Source: Acaryochloris sp. CCMEE 5410 (GTDB lineage Bacteria; Cyanobacteriota; Cyanobacteriia; Thermosynechococcales; Thermosynechococcaceae). From it: DNA of 64,000 nt. Made by a program: the position numbers and the translations under genes. Under the pieces are notes generated by a model that made no database searches, was not told where the DNA came from, and worked only from the letters and a program-made list of their open reading frames with translations. Positions 45,876 through 56,322 of this stretch are shown here, one piece after another. Position 1 is the first letter of the stretch, and each line of letters begins with the position of its first letter. The stretch lies in contig NZ_AFEJ02000002.1 of assembly GCF_000238775.2 (NCBI RefSeq), positions 372,001 through 436,000 on the forward strand, in the 5' to 3' direction.

Positions 45876-48527
45876 TCAAAAAGGTAATTCAAACTGCTGG
45901 GTTTTAGCCTCAGTTTCAGCAGATGATTTACGAGCATGCGGTTGAGTATTACCTTTGCGAAGCCCCACAGCAATTTTGCTATGCTGCTCGATCTGCTTCA
46001 TCACTTGCTTTGCTCGCTTAATCACCGATGGGGGTAAACCGGCCAACCGTCCCGCCTCAATCCCATAGGAACGACTAGCCCCACCTGGGCAAACTTGGTG
46101 CAGAAAGATAATTTGATCTGGAAGTTCTTTAACCAGCACCTGATAGTTAGCCACATTTTCTACCAAACTCGCCAGCTCATTCAGCTCATGGTAGTGGGTG
46201 GCAAAAATCGTGCGGGCTTGGATAACGGTAGCAAGGTGCTCAGCCACGGACCAGGCAATGGCCAAACCATCAAAGGTGGCGGTGCCTCGACCAATTTCAT
46301 CTAGAAGAACCAATGATTTAGAAGAGGCATGGTTGAGGATATTTGCGGTTTCATTCATCTCCACCATAAATGTGGACTGTCCAGTAGCCAAATCATCCAC
46401 AGCTCCTACACGAGTAAAGATGCGATCACAAATGCCTAACCGTGCCGATTGTGCTGGCACATAGCTACCAATTTGAGCCATCAGCTGTATCAGCCCCACC
46501 TGACGCAGATAACAACTTTTACCGCTCGCGTTCGGCCCCGTCAAGATAACGAGGTCGGGATGGGGCGTTAAATCAGCGGAAGGCGCACTCCCGAGTTCAG
46601 TCGCATTAGGGACAAAAAATCCGGGTGGCAAAGACTGCTCTACCACCGGGTGACGACCGTCAAGAATTTGAATCTCGCGACTGTCGCTCATATCAGGACA
46701 GCAGTACCCCTGATACACCGCAACCTCCGTCAGCCCCACCAGAATATCAACGGCAGAGACGGCAGCAGCCACCGTCCGAATCAAGCTGGCCTGCTCCCCG
46801 ACTTCTGTGCGAAGAGTGACAAACAGGTCATATTCCAGTTGAAACTGTTCCGTTTGGGCGGTGAAGATCCGAGCCTCTCGTTCCTTTAGCTCCGGGGTAA
46901 TAAACCGTTCTTCGTTGGTCAGTGTTTGTTTACGAATATAGTCATCAGGGGCTTGATCGGCTTTGGCACGAGAAATACTAATAAAGTAACCAAAGGCTTT
47001 ATTGAACCCCACTTTCAGGGTGGAAATTCCCGTGCGTTCTCGTTCGTCCTTCTCCAAATTGGCAATCCACTGCTGGTCGCTAACAATTTGCTGGCGCATC
47101 TGATCCAGCTCAGGATTAACGCTCGGCTTAATAAGGCCCCCTTCCGTTAAAGAGATGGGGGGAGACTCCACTAAATGAGCACGCAGACGCTGGGCCAGCT
47201 GATCGAGGATGGGAGGAACCGTTTGCAGAGCCTGCAAATAATGAGCCTCACACTTGGCGACTTTGTGGGATAGCTCTGTTAATTGCCCCAAAGATTCTGC
47301 CAAAGCAACCAGGTCACGGGCATTCGCAGTGCCGGAGCCCGCCCGCCCTGCTAGGCGTTCTAAGTCGTAGATTTTCTGCAGCTGGTTTTGGAGTTCTTTA
47401 CGAAAACCAGTTTGGGGCAATAATTCAGTAATGGCAGCTTGACGGGCTTGAATATCATTGAGATCGAGTAAGGGCTGCAATAACCATCGTCGCAAGGCTC
47501 GACTACCCATAGCAGTTCGGGTGCGATCGATTGCCCAGAGCAAAGACCCCCGAAAGGTTCCATCGCGGGAGGTTTGGGTGAGTTCTAAATTACGCCGACT
47601 TTGGTGGTCAAGCACCAGATATTGGCTGAGGGTATACGTGGCCAGGGGCTGGAGGGGAATGTGGGTATCTTTTTGGGTGGCTTCTAGATAAGCCAATAGT
47701 CCACCCGCCGCTCGTACGGCCAAGGGGAGATGCTCGCACCCTAGCCCTTCCAAAGAACGCACTCCATAGACTTCTTGAATTCGCTGGCGGGCTTCTGCTT
47801 GAGTGAATGACGTTTGCGATCGCAACGAGTAGCAAAACTGATTCGGCAATCCTTCCGGAAGTAGATCCGACTTTTCGCCAGGTCGCAAAATCTGTTGAAT
47901 ATCGGGCGCATCCGTTGGGAACAATACTTCCGAAGGCTGAAGCCGCAGCAATTCTTGAGCCAAAGTTTCCCGTTCACTAAACTGAGTCGTCAAAAACTCC
48001 CCGGTGGAGATATCCGCATAGGCCAAACCCCAGTGATTACCCGCCAACACAAACGCCGCCAGAAAGTTATTACTACTGGCATTCAGCATCCCCTCTTCCA
48101 ACAGGGTTCCAGGTGTAATCACCCGAGTGACTTCCCGCTTCACTAACCCCTGAGCTTGGGCTGGGTCCTCCATCTGATCACAGATAGCAACGGCAAAGCC
48201 TTTCTCCACTAGCAAACGACTATAGCGATCGAGCTGATGATGGGGAATCCCTGCCATTGCCACTCGACCCACCTCATTTCCAGACTGCCTACTAGTCAGG
48301 ACCAGTTCTAAGGCTTGAGCAATAGTACAAGCATCTTCAAAGAAGGTCTCATAAAAATCCCCCATTCGATACAGCAAAATGGTTTGAGGGTATTCATCCT
48401 TGAGGTCCACATAGTGGCGCATCATCGGGGAGAGGGCTTCCCGATCTACAGTAGTGCGATCTCGATGTTGGGCTGGGTTTTTGCCTTCTCTTATAACAGG
48501 GACATCAGGGGCAACAGAATCGCTCAT
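45876..48527 (-). CDS. mutS: DNA mismatch repair protein MutS
   Basis: 883 residues with all MutS domains. The N-terminal [14 protein letters not shown] contains the Phe-x-Glu mismatch reader. The ATPase has [16 protein letters not shown] (Walker A), [15 protein letters not shown] (Walker B and D-loop) and [11 protein letters not shown] (switch). The length is typical and the ATG at 48527 is the natural start. It initiates mismatch repair with MutL. The gene-free region beyond its start separates it from the polysaccharide island. Confidence 0.94.
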   Translation of the reverse strand: MSDSVAPDVPVIREGKNPAQHRDRTTVDREALSPMMRHYVDLKDEYPQTILLYRMGDFYETFFEDACTIAQALELVLTSRQSGNEVGRVAMAGIPHHQLDRYSRLLVEKGFAVAICDQMEDPAQAQGLVKREVTRVITPGTLLEEGMLNASSNNFLAAFVLAGNHWGLAYADISTGEFLTTQFSERETLAQELLRLQPSEVLFPTDAPDIQQILRPGEKSDLLPEGLPNQFCYSLRSQTSFTQAEARQRIQEVYGVRSLEGLGCEHLPLAVRAAGGLLAYLEATQKDTHIPLQPLATYTLSQYLVLDHQSRRNLELTQTSRDGTFRGSLLWAIDRTRTAMGSRALRRWLLQPLLDLNDIQARQAAITELLPQTGFRKELQNQLQKIYDLERLAGRAGSGTANARDLVALAESLGQLTELSHKVAKCEAHYLQALQTVPPILDQLAQRLRAHLVESPPISLTEGGLIKPSVNPELDQMRQQIVSDQQWIANLEKDERERTGISTLKVGFNKAFGYFISISRAKADQAPDDYIRKQTLTNEERFITPELKEREARIFTAQTEQFQLEYDLFVTLRTEVGEQASLIRTVAAAVSAVDILVGLTEVAVYQGYCCPDMSDSREIQILDGRHPVVEQSLPPGFFVPNATELGSAPSADLTPHPDLVILTGPNASGKSCYLRQVGLIQLMAQIGSYVPAQSARLGICDRIFTRVGAVDDLATGQSTFMVEMNETANILNHASSKSLVLLDEIGRGTATFDGLAIAWSVAEHLATVIQARTIFATHYHELNELASLVENVANYQVLVKELPDQIIFLHQVCPGGASRSYGIEAGRLAGLPPSVIKRAKQVMKQIEQHSKIAVGLRKGNTQPHARKSSAETEAKTQQFELPF

Positions 48528-48587
48528 GGAGGATCATCAAGTCTGAATCGTATGTTTACGACTCTATCGCAGCCTACAAGGCAGCTC

Positions 48588-48623
48588 AACTAGATAAGTT
48601 ATACTTCGCCTATTTATCTAGTT
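48588..48623. promoter_or_regulatory. Inverted repeat upstream of mutS
   Basis: AACTAGATAA (48588-48597) and TTATCTAGTT (48614-48623) are perfect ten-base arms with a 16-base loop, about 60 bases upstream of the mutS start. It could be an operator or an mRNA hairpin. No T-run follows. Confidence 0.4.
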
Positions 48624-49271
48624 AATCTAAGGCTACTTCAGCAATACTCCAACTTAGATTCACTTGAGAATAGGCTGATAACTCGTACGCGATAGTGCCA
48701 TAACTACGCGAAAATCTTTCACACACGCTTGCGGGACCTTGATGAGGAACCCCAAGCCATCCACTAGGACATAAAATCTCCGTCCTTGGAACTCGTTTAT
48801 CTCCATCAAAACCACAGATCTTGCACCTTTTCTCGTAACTTTAACGGACTAACGATCGGTTGCCATGGCTAAAGAGTAGGGAGATTCGCCCCTCTACTAG
48901 GATAGTCTCTTTCGCAGAGGGCGGTTAATGTGCACTTATCCCCTCTTAAACATAAGAGTACAACATTTAGCTCAGTAGAAAATCATGAAGTACAAGATAC
49001 TATTGACAGCCAGTTCCTTAAGTAATGGCAGGTGGCAATAAAAGCAACTATATCAACATGTGGATACTGGAATCACATAGATTCCATATAGGAATAAACA
49101 AATTAATATAGAAAGCCGAAAAAATATTCAAGGCACCTGCTTCAAAGCATCTTAAATCACTTTTAATAGAAGGAGCTTAATAAGCAATTACCTTTTATAT
49201 CCTTTAAAAAAAATCTTATAAAGCTATTTACTAAAAGCTCTAATCGTTAATAATTTCATATAAATACTATT

Positions 49272-49280
49272 GCTCCAACA
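49272..49280. repeat. 9-bp target duplication, left copy
   Basis: GCTCCAACA directly before the IS end; repeated exactly at 50763-50771. Confidence 0.92.
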
Positions 49281-50762
49281 GGGCGTAGCTAATGGATCGG
49301 GGATGCCTTAGACTTCGGAATGGTTACCCCTGGGAATAGGGAGTCAAACCGTTGATTGACCCAGGCAAGCCGCAGCATGAGTAGATGATTGAAACCATCC
49401 TCACTCCAGCGCATACCAACCCCCTTAAAGCGCTGTTGAATCAGCCACTTACAAGCACTTTCGACCATTCCTGACCCCAGCGGTATCTGTAGTTGTTCAA
49501 AGTGGCGATATTGGATGTGTCGCAGATGGCGCTGGAAATAAGCCTGTACCTGGAGCAACGTCGTAAAAGATTTGCCCGTAAACAATTGTGAGTGAATCAA
49601 CATCGTCAAGGACCGCAATACTAATAGGTGTTGCCCATGTCGCAATTGGTGTCGCCAGCGCCGAAACCAGGCTTGGGCTTGAGCAGAGCGAACATCCCCA
49701 AACATCACTTTTGTTGCTCGTGCAAGATGGCCTGCTGCATGAAAAAATCGAGAACTGCCACAGCACAGTGAGAGAACAAGGTGCGGTAGACTCGCCAGAA
49801 GCCTCGCCCCCATCACTCAACCAGATGACGCTTGGGGCCGATTCAAAGTCTTGTTTGCGGGCTTCGAGTTGCAGTAAGGGGATGAACTGGTCGATATCGC
49901 CCAATACTGCTACCAGTCTTCGACGCAGTAGTTGGGGGACACTCTTTTAGCTCGGGTGAGCCGTGTTCCCAGGCGGGCTAAGATAGCGACTTTAACTTCT
50001 CGCCACTGGATTTTTCCCTTGGGGGTTTTCGGAGTGGGGCGAAAGGGCACCATCACACCGTCAGCAGCAATGGCCAAAGGCAGAGCAGACAACACCTCTG
50101 AAATCGCTTCACTAGGAGCCTGTTCACCTGATGCTTGAGCTTTGAGTTGAGCCTCTAGCTCCTGATAAGCTTTGTTGCCCATGACTTGCACCCAATTCCA
50201 CAAGCTTGATGAACTGACGGATAAACCACTCCACTGACTCAGCATCCAACTGGCCAGTTCATAGGGCATAAATAGACTTAACAAGCAGCCTAGACGCACC
50301 AGTTCTTTACTGCTGTGCTGGTAAGAGGTAATCCCAATGGATTGGTCCAGAGGAGCTGATAGACTACCTGGACACCCTTTTGGACAACGACCCACCCGTC
50401 GCTTTCAGTAAATATTCCCACCAGTGTCTGCATCTGACGAGATTCCCATCCCTTCGAGTGCAAGCGGGTTCCGCAGGTGCTACACCTAGGCCATTCAAAT
50501 ACTGTTTTTGCTCGCCGTGAGAGTTCATCCTCCAGAAGCCATCGAGCCAAATACAAACCCATTTGCAGAACGATATAAACCATCTGACTCAGGCTGGGTG
50601 ATTCTTTGAGTGCTTCGACCTGTTCTAGAAATTCGTGATGCTCTAGTACGGTTGGCAATTGCGATGTTAGGCTCATGACAAGTTTTTGATTCGGGTACAG
50701 GATCTATTGTCCTTGACCCGTTTTTCTTTGAGCCATACATCCCCGATTCTGTGCTTACGCCC
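49281..50762 (-). mobile_element. ISKra4-like insertion sequence (element B), copy 2, 1482 bp
   Basis: Same ends as copy 1 (GGGCGTAGC... and ...GCTTACGCCC on the plus strand), opposite orientation, with its own 9-bp duplication. It differs from copy 1 by one A fewer in GGGAAATATTT, one C more in the run near 49935 and one G fewer in the G6 run near 49808. It sits in non-coding DNA at the left border of the polysaccharide island. Confidence 0.93.
49289..50676 (-). pseudogene. ISKra4-like transposase of element B, copy 2: multiple frame changes
   Basis: It shares with copy 1 the TGA, the A4 run and the T-TTT-TTC heptamer, and adds three homopolymer indels that break it further. Pieces run MSLTSQLPTV... 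from 50676, MGRCPKGC from 50395, MGDIDQFIP from 49904, and a final frame ending SKASPIH at 49289. No intact enzyme is encoded. Confidence 0.82.
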
Positions 50763-50771
50763 GCTCCAACA
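50763..50771. repeat. 9-bp target duplication, right copy
   Basis: GCTCCAACA, identical to 49272-49280. Confidence 0.92.
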
Positions 50772-51410
50772 CTTATGTCATACCCTGAAAATATCCAGTT
50801 TTAGAAGCATTATGAACCAAAATCTAATATTAATAACACCTAATTGAATTTATTAACTAAACTATAAGTTGCTCAAGTGCAGAAAAACTCTTAGAAAAAC
50901 AGTTGCTGATACTAACAAGAAGTTGTAAACACTTTAAAAGTATATAGACGAACATTTATCAATTTAGTTCCATGATAATATCACGTCTCAATTAATTTTC
51001 AGTACAGACCACAATCTACCATCCAGATATTTTATGATTTCTCAAAATAAAATAAATTTTAGTTATTTCAATAATACATTTATCACACATCCTTTATAGC
51101 CCACTCTAGCACTGTCTTACAGATCATTATTCATGAGCGATTTATTGTCTATGGCAATACTCAAAATTATAATTCACTAACTTTATATGACTAAATATTA
51201 CTTTTTCTAGTCTATTTTCTACATTGACATAATATCCAAGAATTATTATCCTTTGTAGAGCTTATGCAAGTGAGGCCCTCCCATAGGTGGTTTAAAGCTT
51301 ACTTTCACCAAATATAGTAAATTTTCCTGCTCAGTAAGTTCAGATTGCCACACTACAAATTGCTTATCTCCTGATGATGAAATTCCCCTACTTCTCCCTC
51401 ACTCGTATCC
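50772..51410. other. AT-rich gene-free leader of the polysaccharide cluster
   Basis: About 640 bases, strongly AT-rich, with no supported gene. It probably contains the promoter and a long 5' leader of the cluster starting at 51411. One promoter-like pair is listed separately. Confidence 0.5.
51224..51252 (+). promoter_or_regulatory. Candidate sigma-70 promoter for the polysaccharide operon
   Basis: TTGACA (51224-51229) matches the -35 consensus exactly; TATCCT (51247-51252) after 17 bases matches four of six -10 positions. It lies about 160 bases before the first gene. AT-rich DNA gives such matches by chance, so this is weak. Confidence 0.35.
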
Positions 51411-52268
51411 ATGCAGCTAGAATCAAAATCGGCCAATCTGGGCCTAACCCTCAAAAAAGGTTCAGTTGATCAACCAATTATCGAAGTTTCACTTCTTGAG
51501 CGTCGAATCACATTCATGACAACGTCAAGAATAGTTGACGTGATAGATGATGCCTGTCTTCACCACAACAAAATTGTAGTGTCCAACTACAATGTCCATG
51601 GTTTCAACTTATCAATGCAGTTGCCTTGGTTATATCGCTTCCATCAAAAAGCAGATTATGTCCATTGTGACGGCATGGGAATATTAAAGACAGCAAATTT
51701 CCTGGGCTTAGATCTGCCTAGCAGCTACCACACATCCTATACATCTCTAATGCCAAAGGTTCTCGACCTTGCGAACCAAAAAGGCTACTCAGTATTTTTC
51801 CTTGGGGGCAAACCCCATATTTTGGAGACAGCACTTCATAATCTAAGGCTTAACTATTCCAATACCAACTTTTTTGGTCATCATGGATATTTCCTATCAG
51901 ATGACCCAGCTGAGAATGCCTTAAACCAGCAAGAAGTCCTAACTTCCATTAATGAAGTTAAGCCAAATATTTTGGTCATGGGTATGGGGATGCCTCTACA
52001 GGAACAATGGGTAGATAGGAACAAAGAGCACCTCAGTGTTAATGCAATTATGCTTGGAGGGGCAATTATCGACCGACTGGCCGGTGAAGTGCCTGACTGC
52101 CCTCAACTTCTTACAGAATTGGGACTTGAGTGGATTTTTCGACTAGTACGAGAGCCAAAACGTCTAATGGGTCGATATGTTATTGGAAATCCTACTTTTT
52201 TGATGAATATTGCCTTGGCGTCTGCCCTTGGCATTCAACCTTTAACCATTCATCAACATAATCAGTAG
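51411..52268 (+). CDS. WecG/TagA/CpsF-family glycosyltransferase
   Basis: 285 residues. Family hallmarks are VVSNYNVHGFNLS, ADYVHCDGMGI, SVFFLGGKPHIL, ILVMGMGMPLQEQWV and GAIIDRLAGEVPDCPQ, followed by LGLEWIFRLVREPKRL. These enzymes add a sugar such as ManNAcA, or a related residue, to a lipid-linked intermediate at the inner membrane. It is the first gene of the polysaccharide cluster. The start has no clear ribosome site; an ATG at 51516 is the main alternative. Confidence 0.88.
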   Translation: MQLESKSANLGLTLKKGSVDQPIIEVSLLERRITFMTTSRIVDVIDDACLHHNKIVVSNYNVHGFNLSMQLPWLYRFHQKADYVHCDGMGILKTANFLGLDLPSSYHTSYTSLMPKVLDLANQKGYSVFFLGGKPHILETALHNLRLNYSNTNFFGHHGYFLSDDPAENALNQQEVLTSINEVKPNILVMGMGMPLQEQWVDRNKEHLSVNAIMLGGAIIDRLAGEVPDCPQLLTELGLEWIFRLVREPKRLMGRYVIGNPTFLMNIALASALGIQPLTIHQHNQ

Positions 52269-52347
52269 ATTGATTCCTTGCTCACAATATTTATTCTATA
52301 TAAAAATACTGAATAGTTAAGTCTAGACCTTTAAACTCCTGAAATGC

Positions 52348-53301
52348 ATGAAGCCTAAGGTATCTGTCATAGTCCCAGCGTACAATATCTCCAAATATAT
52401 ACTTGACGCTTTAAACTCAATTAAAGAACAGACTTATCAAAATTATGAAGCCCTCATTATTGATGATGGCTCTTTAGATGAGACTCCCTCAATTGTCGAG
52501 GAATTTTGTAAGGCTAATCAACAATTTAAATTATTAAAGAAACCGAATGGTGGTTTATCCTCCGCTCGGAACTACGGTATTGATCATGCTAAAGGCCAAT
52601 ACATTGCCCTTTTAGATGGTGATGATATCTACAGCAAAGACAAATTGGCCAATCATGTAGCACATTTAGATAATGACCCATCAATTGGTGTTGTCTATAG
52701 TGCATCTCAAGCGATTCGTGATGATGGCAAAGCAACCTTTTTTGTCCTAAGTGGTAAGCCACTGTATAAAGACATCCTTACTTCTCTACTATGCAAGAAC
52801 TTCATTGGGCATGGTTCTAATGGGGTTTTCCGCCACTGCTTAATCAACGAAGTTGGTAACTTCGATGAATCCTTGCCTAGCTCAGAAGATTTAGATTTTT
52901 GGTTGAGAGTTGCTAGTACAAAACGTTGGAAATTTTATAGAGAGAGGAAGATTCTCTCTTACTATCGAGTTCGACCTTCAGGCCTTTCTTTCAATATTAG
53001 CCGAATGAGAAAGTGTAATGAAAGAGTGATAAGCATGGCTCTTGAGCGATCACCAAAGTTAGTAGCCCCAATTCTCCCTAAAGCTTACGCTTATATGTTC
53101 CGATATTTAGCGAGATTAAGTTTAACTTCTGGAAATATTCCGCAAGCACGGGAATACATCAATAAGTCCTTATCTCATGACCGTTCAATTTTTATCCAAG
53201 ACCCAAGATCTTTATTAACTCTAATTTCGGTATTAGTTTCACCTCTCACTACCCTTACATTAAGAGGGATATTAGGCTCAAACTCTGCAGCTAAGCCTTA
53301 A
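52348..53301 (+). CDS. Family 2 glycosyltransferase
   Basis: 317 residues. The GT-A fold opens KVSVIVPAYNISKYILDALNSI; LIIDDGSLDET and ALLDGDDIY provide the nucleotide and metal sites (DxD-like). NGGLSSARNYGIDHAKG and SSEDLDFWLRV are typical of GT2 polysaccharide enzymes. No membrane segment, so it probably acts at the cytoplasmic membrane face. The sugar donor is unknown. Confidence 0.88.
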   Translation: MKPKVSVIVPAYNISKYILDALNSIKEQTYQNYEALIIDDGSLDETPSIVEEFCKANQQFKLLKKPNGGLSSARNYGIDHAKGQYIALLDGDDIYSKDKLANHVAHLDNDPSIGVVYSASQAIRDDGKATFFVLSGKPLYKDILTSLLCKNFIGHGSNGVFRHCLINEVGNFDESLPSSEDLDFWLRVASTKRWKFYRERKILSYYRVRPSGLSFNISRMRKCNERVISMALERSPKLVAPILPKAYAYMFRYLARLSLTSGNIPQAREYINKSLSHDRSIFIQDPRSLLTLISVLVSPLTTLTLRGILGSNSAAKP

Positions 53302-53332
53302 CAATCAAGTTTTTTACATTGAGATAGATAAA

Positions 53333-54829
53333 GTGATTAAGGCCAAAGCACCAACATCAGCAGCGATAACAGAGCAAACTTTCTTTAAAACTGATCATCT
53401 CCAGAAAGATTTAAAGAAAAAGTCTGTACGTGGTGGAGCGATAACAATGGCCGCCCAGGCTATGAAGTTTATGCTGCAGATGTGCTCAACAATCGTTTTG
53501 GCCCGTCTGTTGACACCCGATGATTATGGTCTCATTGGCATGGTGACAGTCGTCATCAAATTTGTCGTCCTCTTCAAAGATTTAGGTTTGTCAACTGCAA
53601 CAATTCAAAGAGCTAATATCAATCACAAACAGGTCAGCACATTATTTTGGATAAATATTGCATTTGGAATATTTGTTGCTTTAGTTGTTGCAGGATTATC
53701 GCCGTTAATAGCTTGGTTTTATAAAGAACCCAGGCTAATTAGTGTTACTAGCGCTCTAGCATTTATTTTTATTTGCAGAGCCCTATCTGTCCAACATGAG
53801 GCATTATTAAAACGCCAAATGATGTTTAACATCTTGGCAAAAATTGATGTTCTTTCCATGCTATTTGCAGTCATTACCGCCATAGTTGCAGCAACCCAGG
53901 GGGCAGGTTATTGGTCCATCGTTTACATGCTATTAATGATGGCTACCATTAATACCATTGGTGTTTGGATAGCTTGCCCTTGGCGTCCTGGCTTACCTCA
54001 ACGTAACTCAAATGTTCGTTCAATGCTGGCTTTTGGGAGCAATCTAACAGGGTTTAAAATTGCTAACTATCTTTCCCTAAACTTAGATAATATTTTAATC
54101 GGGCGTTTATGGGGAACAGTTGCATTGGGGCTATATGCAAAAGCCTATCAACTCGTTCTGCTTCCCATGGACCAAATCAATGCACCTTTAACAACTATTG
54201 CTCTTCCAGCTCTCAGTCGAATCAACAGAGATCAAGAGAAATATCGAAACTATTACTACAAGGCTGTATTGTCCGTTACGTCAATAGGTATGCCTCTTGT
54301 AGGCTATATGTTCGCAACTGCAGACCAACTAATTCCTTTTGTCTTAGGTGATAAGTGGTCTGATGCTGTTCCAATCTTTCTATTTTTGGCTATACCGGCA
54401 TTTCTTGGGACACTAGAACCTGCAATGGCCTGGGCCTATCAATCTCTTGGAAGAGCTGACCGTCAATTTAGATCAGGACTAGTTATATCAGTATTGACAG
54501 CCATTGCATTTGTTATTGGAGTTCGTTGGGGGGCCATTGGAGTTGCTGCAGCGTTAGGAATTACTCGGCCTTTAATAATAATTCCTTCCTTAATCTATTG
54601 CTATAGAAATACACCTTTATCGCTTTCAGGTTTGATTCTTTCAATCTACAGGCCTGCTTTAGCTTCAATCAGTGCCGCTCTAATAATTTACTTATTCAAT
54701 AGAGTTTCAATCCTTACAGGGAACATATTTATTAATTTAGTTATCAGTTTAGTTGTCTACTTAATTTTTTATGCAGCAATATGGATAATTATTCCGAATG
54801 GGCGAAAAATAATTCGTGAGCTACTATAA
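53333..54829 (+). CDS. Wzx-type lipopolysaccharide/exopolysaccharide flippase (MOP family)
   Basis: 498 residues with about twelve hydrophobic segments. The opening RGGAITMAAQAMKFMLQMCSTIVLARLLTPDDYGL is typical of the WzxC/polysaccharide-transporter branch. It flips lipid-linked repeat units across the inner membrane. The GTG start at 53333 gives a 35-residue charged leader before the first helix. Confidence 0.87.
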   Translation: MIKAKAPTSAAITEQTFFKTDHLQKDLKKKSVRGGAITMAAQAMKFMLQMCSTIVLARLLTPDDYGLIGMVTVVIKFVVLFKDLGLSTATIQRANINHKQVSTLFWINIAFGIFVALVVAGLSPLIAWFYKEPRLISVTSALAFIFICRALSVQHEALLKRQMMFNILAKIDVLSMLFAVITAIVAATQGAGYWSIVYMLLMMATINTIGVWIACPWRPGLPQRNSNVRSMLAFGSNLTGFKIANYLSLNLDNILIGRLWGTVALGLYAKAYQLVLLPMDQINAPLTTIALPALSRINRDQEKYRNYYYKAVLSVTSIGMPLVGYMFATADQLIPFVLGDKWSDAVPIFLFLAIPAFLGTLEPAMAWAYQSLGRADRQFRSGLVISVLTAIAFVIGVRWGAIGVAAALGITRPLIIIPSLIYCYRNTPLSLSGLILSIYRPALASISAALIIYLFNRVSILTGNIFINLVISLVVYLIFYAAIWIIIPNGRKIIRELL

Positions 54830-54970
54830 ATCCACTAATATTACTCCATAAAATTCACTTTATTTTATCAAAATTTCACTTATAAATACTCTCAAAAGAT
54901 TTAGCTTCTATTATTTTGTTGGAATTAGTAAATCAGGAAAAACAGCAGGATATTTTTCAGGCTTTTACCA

Positions 54971-56293
54971 ATGAATCAGACAATTTACCCATTATTTAGA
55001 TTCATCCATCAGAATGCCAGAATCAGGCATGCGTCACATGCTGAGAAAATAGTTTTCTGGACTATTATCTTGACTCCTTTATGGTGGTTATTAGGTATAC
55101 AGCCATTACTCTATCCGGCCATTCTGATTTTTATTTTCATCAAATCTATTAACCTAGATACACTTATTCGAAATCCTCCTCCTCTATCCATATGGGCATG
55201 GCTAGCAATGTCATTGATCATGTTGTGGACTGCTTTAATAGGCATTAGTGACGCATCTTTAGGACTGAAAGAAACTTTAGCTGCAATAGTCACATTTGCT
55301 AAAGGTTACTTTCTTATTTTCATTAGTTTAATACTACCTTTCTGGAATCCTATTCGTACTGTAATAATCACCCGAGCGGTAGCTTGGATGGCGAGTGGTT
55401 ATCTCGTAGGTATACTCTTACTAATCATTAGCTTATTCTTAGGTTTTACAGAATCTTTTTCACCACCCTGGGCAAACTTCTTTCCTGGGAATCCTGCTAG
55501 CTTTGTTGTTAAAGCACCAACTTTTCAAGCATTCTTTGGCGTTGTTGTTCCTCGTACTACCTTATACTTTCCAGACCCTCCAATCCTCGGTATCTGTGGG
55601 CTTCTCTGCTTCATCATATGTCTAGGAGAATCTTGTCCTACATTAAGAAGGTGGGGACTGTTGGGCAGTTTTACAGCTTTAATTATTAGTCAGAGCCGAC
55701 TGGCATGGATTTGCTTACCTCTTTCTCTCTGCATATATTCAATTTTTCGTACTCAAAGAGCCCGTTTGGGATCGCTTTGGACTGGCGCATCAGCAGCTCT
55801 TCTTTGCACATCGCTTGGTGGGATAACCATTGCAGAATTATTAAATAAGCCATTGGAGATTTTTACGAGTGCACGTCCTGCTTCCTCTACCGATAGAGAA
55901 TTCGTAGTTCGTAAAACCTTAGAAGCCTGGCAAGAATCCCCTTTTCTAGGTTGGGGTGTTGCTCAAGGAACTGCTGATTGGCATACCTACAGTATTACAC
56001 TAGGCTCATTTTCCACCTATGCTGCCGTTCTCTATCTACATGGCGTTGTAGGTTTTGCTTTCTTTTTAATAGCTTTACTAAGTACATTATGGAATTTGTG
56101 GAAGCTTGCCATCCAAGATCATTCCGCAGCGCAAAAAGCTCTGGGAGCGGTAATTGCCTTAATTATTTTTATGGAGGCGATCCCATTATCTTGGATGGCA
56201 GTATATTTTTGGTTCTTTTTTGTTTGGGTAGGAAGTATTCTTATCGAACTAAATTCTCAAAATGATGAACTCATAAAAATATCTCATAGTTAG
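54971..56293 (+). CDS. O-antigen ligase/polymerase (Wzy/WaaL-like)
   Basis: 440 residues with ten to twelve hydrophobic segments and a periplasmic loop containing GWGVAQGTADWHTYS, the region that carries catalytic residues in this superfamily. It polymerises or ligates glycan repeat units. Its place between a Wzx-like flippase and a Wzc-like protein supports Wzy. Very AT-rich codons. Confidence 0.78.
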   Translation: MNQTIYPLFRFIHQNARIRHASHAEKIVFWTIILTPLWWLLGIQPLLYPAILIFIFIKSINLDTLIRNPPPLSIWAWLAMSLIMLWTALIGISDASLGLKETLAAIVTFAKGYFLIFISLILPFWNPIRTVIITRAVAWMASGYLVGILLLIISLFLGFTESFSPPWANFFPGNPASFVVKAPTFQAFFGVVVPRTTLYFPDPPILGICGLLCFIICLGESCPTLRRWGLLGSFTALIISQSRLAWICLPLSLCIYSIFRTQRARLGSLWTGASAALLCTSLGGITIAELLNKPLEIFTSARPASSTDREFVVRKTLEAWQESPFLGWGVAQGTADWHTYSITLGSFSTYAAVLYLHGVVGFAFFLIALLSTLWNLWKLAIQDHSAAQKALGAVIALIIFMEAIPLSWMAVYFWFFFVWVGSILIELNSQNDELIKISHS

Positions 56294-56322
56294 CTTGTCC
56301 ATCTAATTTCCTCCTTACTTCC

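Larger units (their letters stand above)
48528..49280. other. Gene-free stretch of about 750 bases
   Basis: No supported gene. It holds the mutS promoter and two hairpin candidates. It turns sharply AT-rich from about 49000. Before IS element B inserted it was continuous with 50772-51410, making about 1.4 kb of non-coding DNA between mutS and the polysaccharide genes. Confidence 0.5.

Noticed and set aside
48887-48924. Hairpin CGCCCCTCT ... AGAGGGCG as a regulatory RNA
   Set aside because: One arm has a bulge and there is no promoter or terminator evidence; too weak to list as a gene.
49588-50138. Open frames on the plus strand inside IS element B, copy 2
   Set aside because: They are antisense to the transposase and recur in copy 1 for the same reason.
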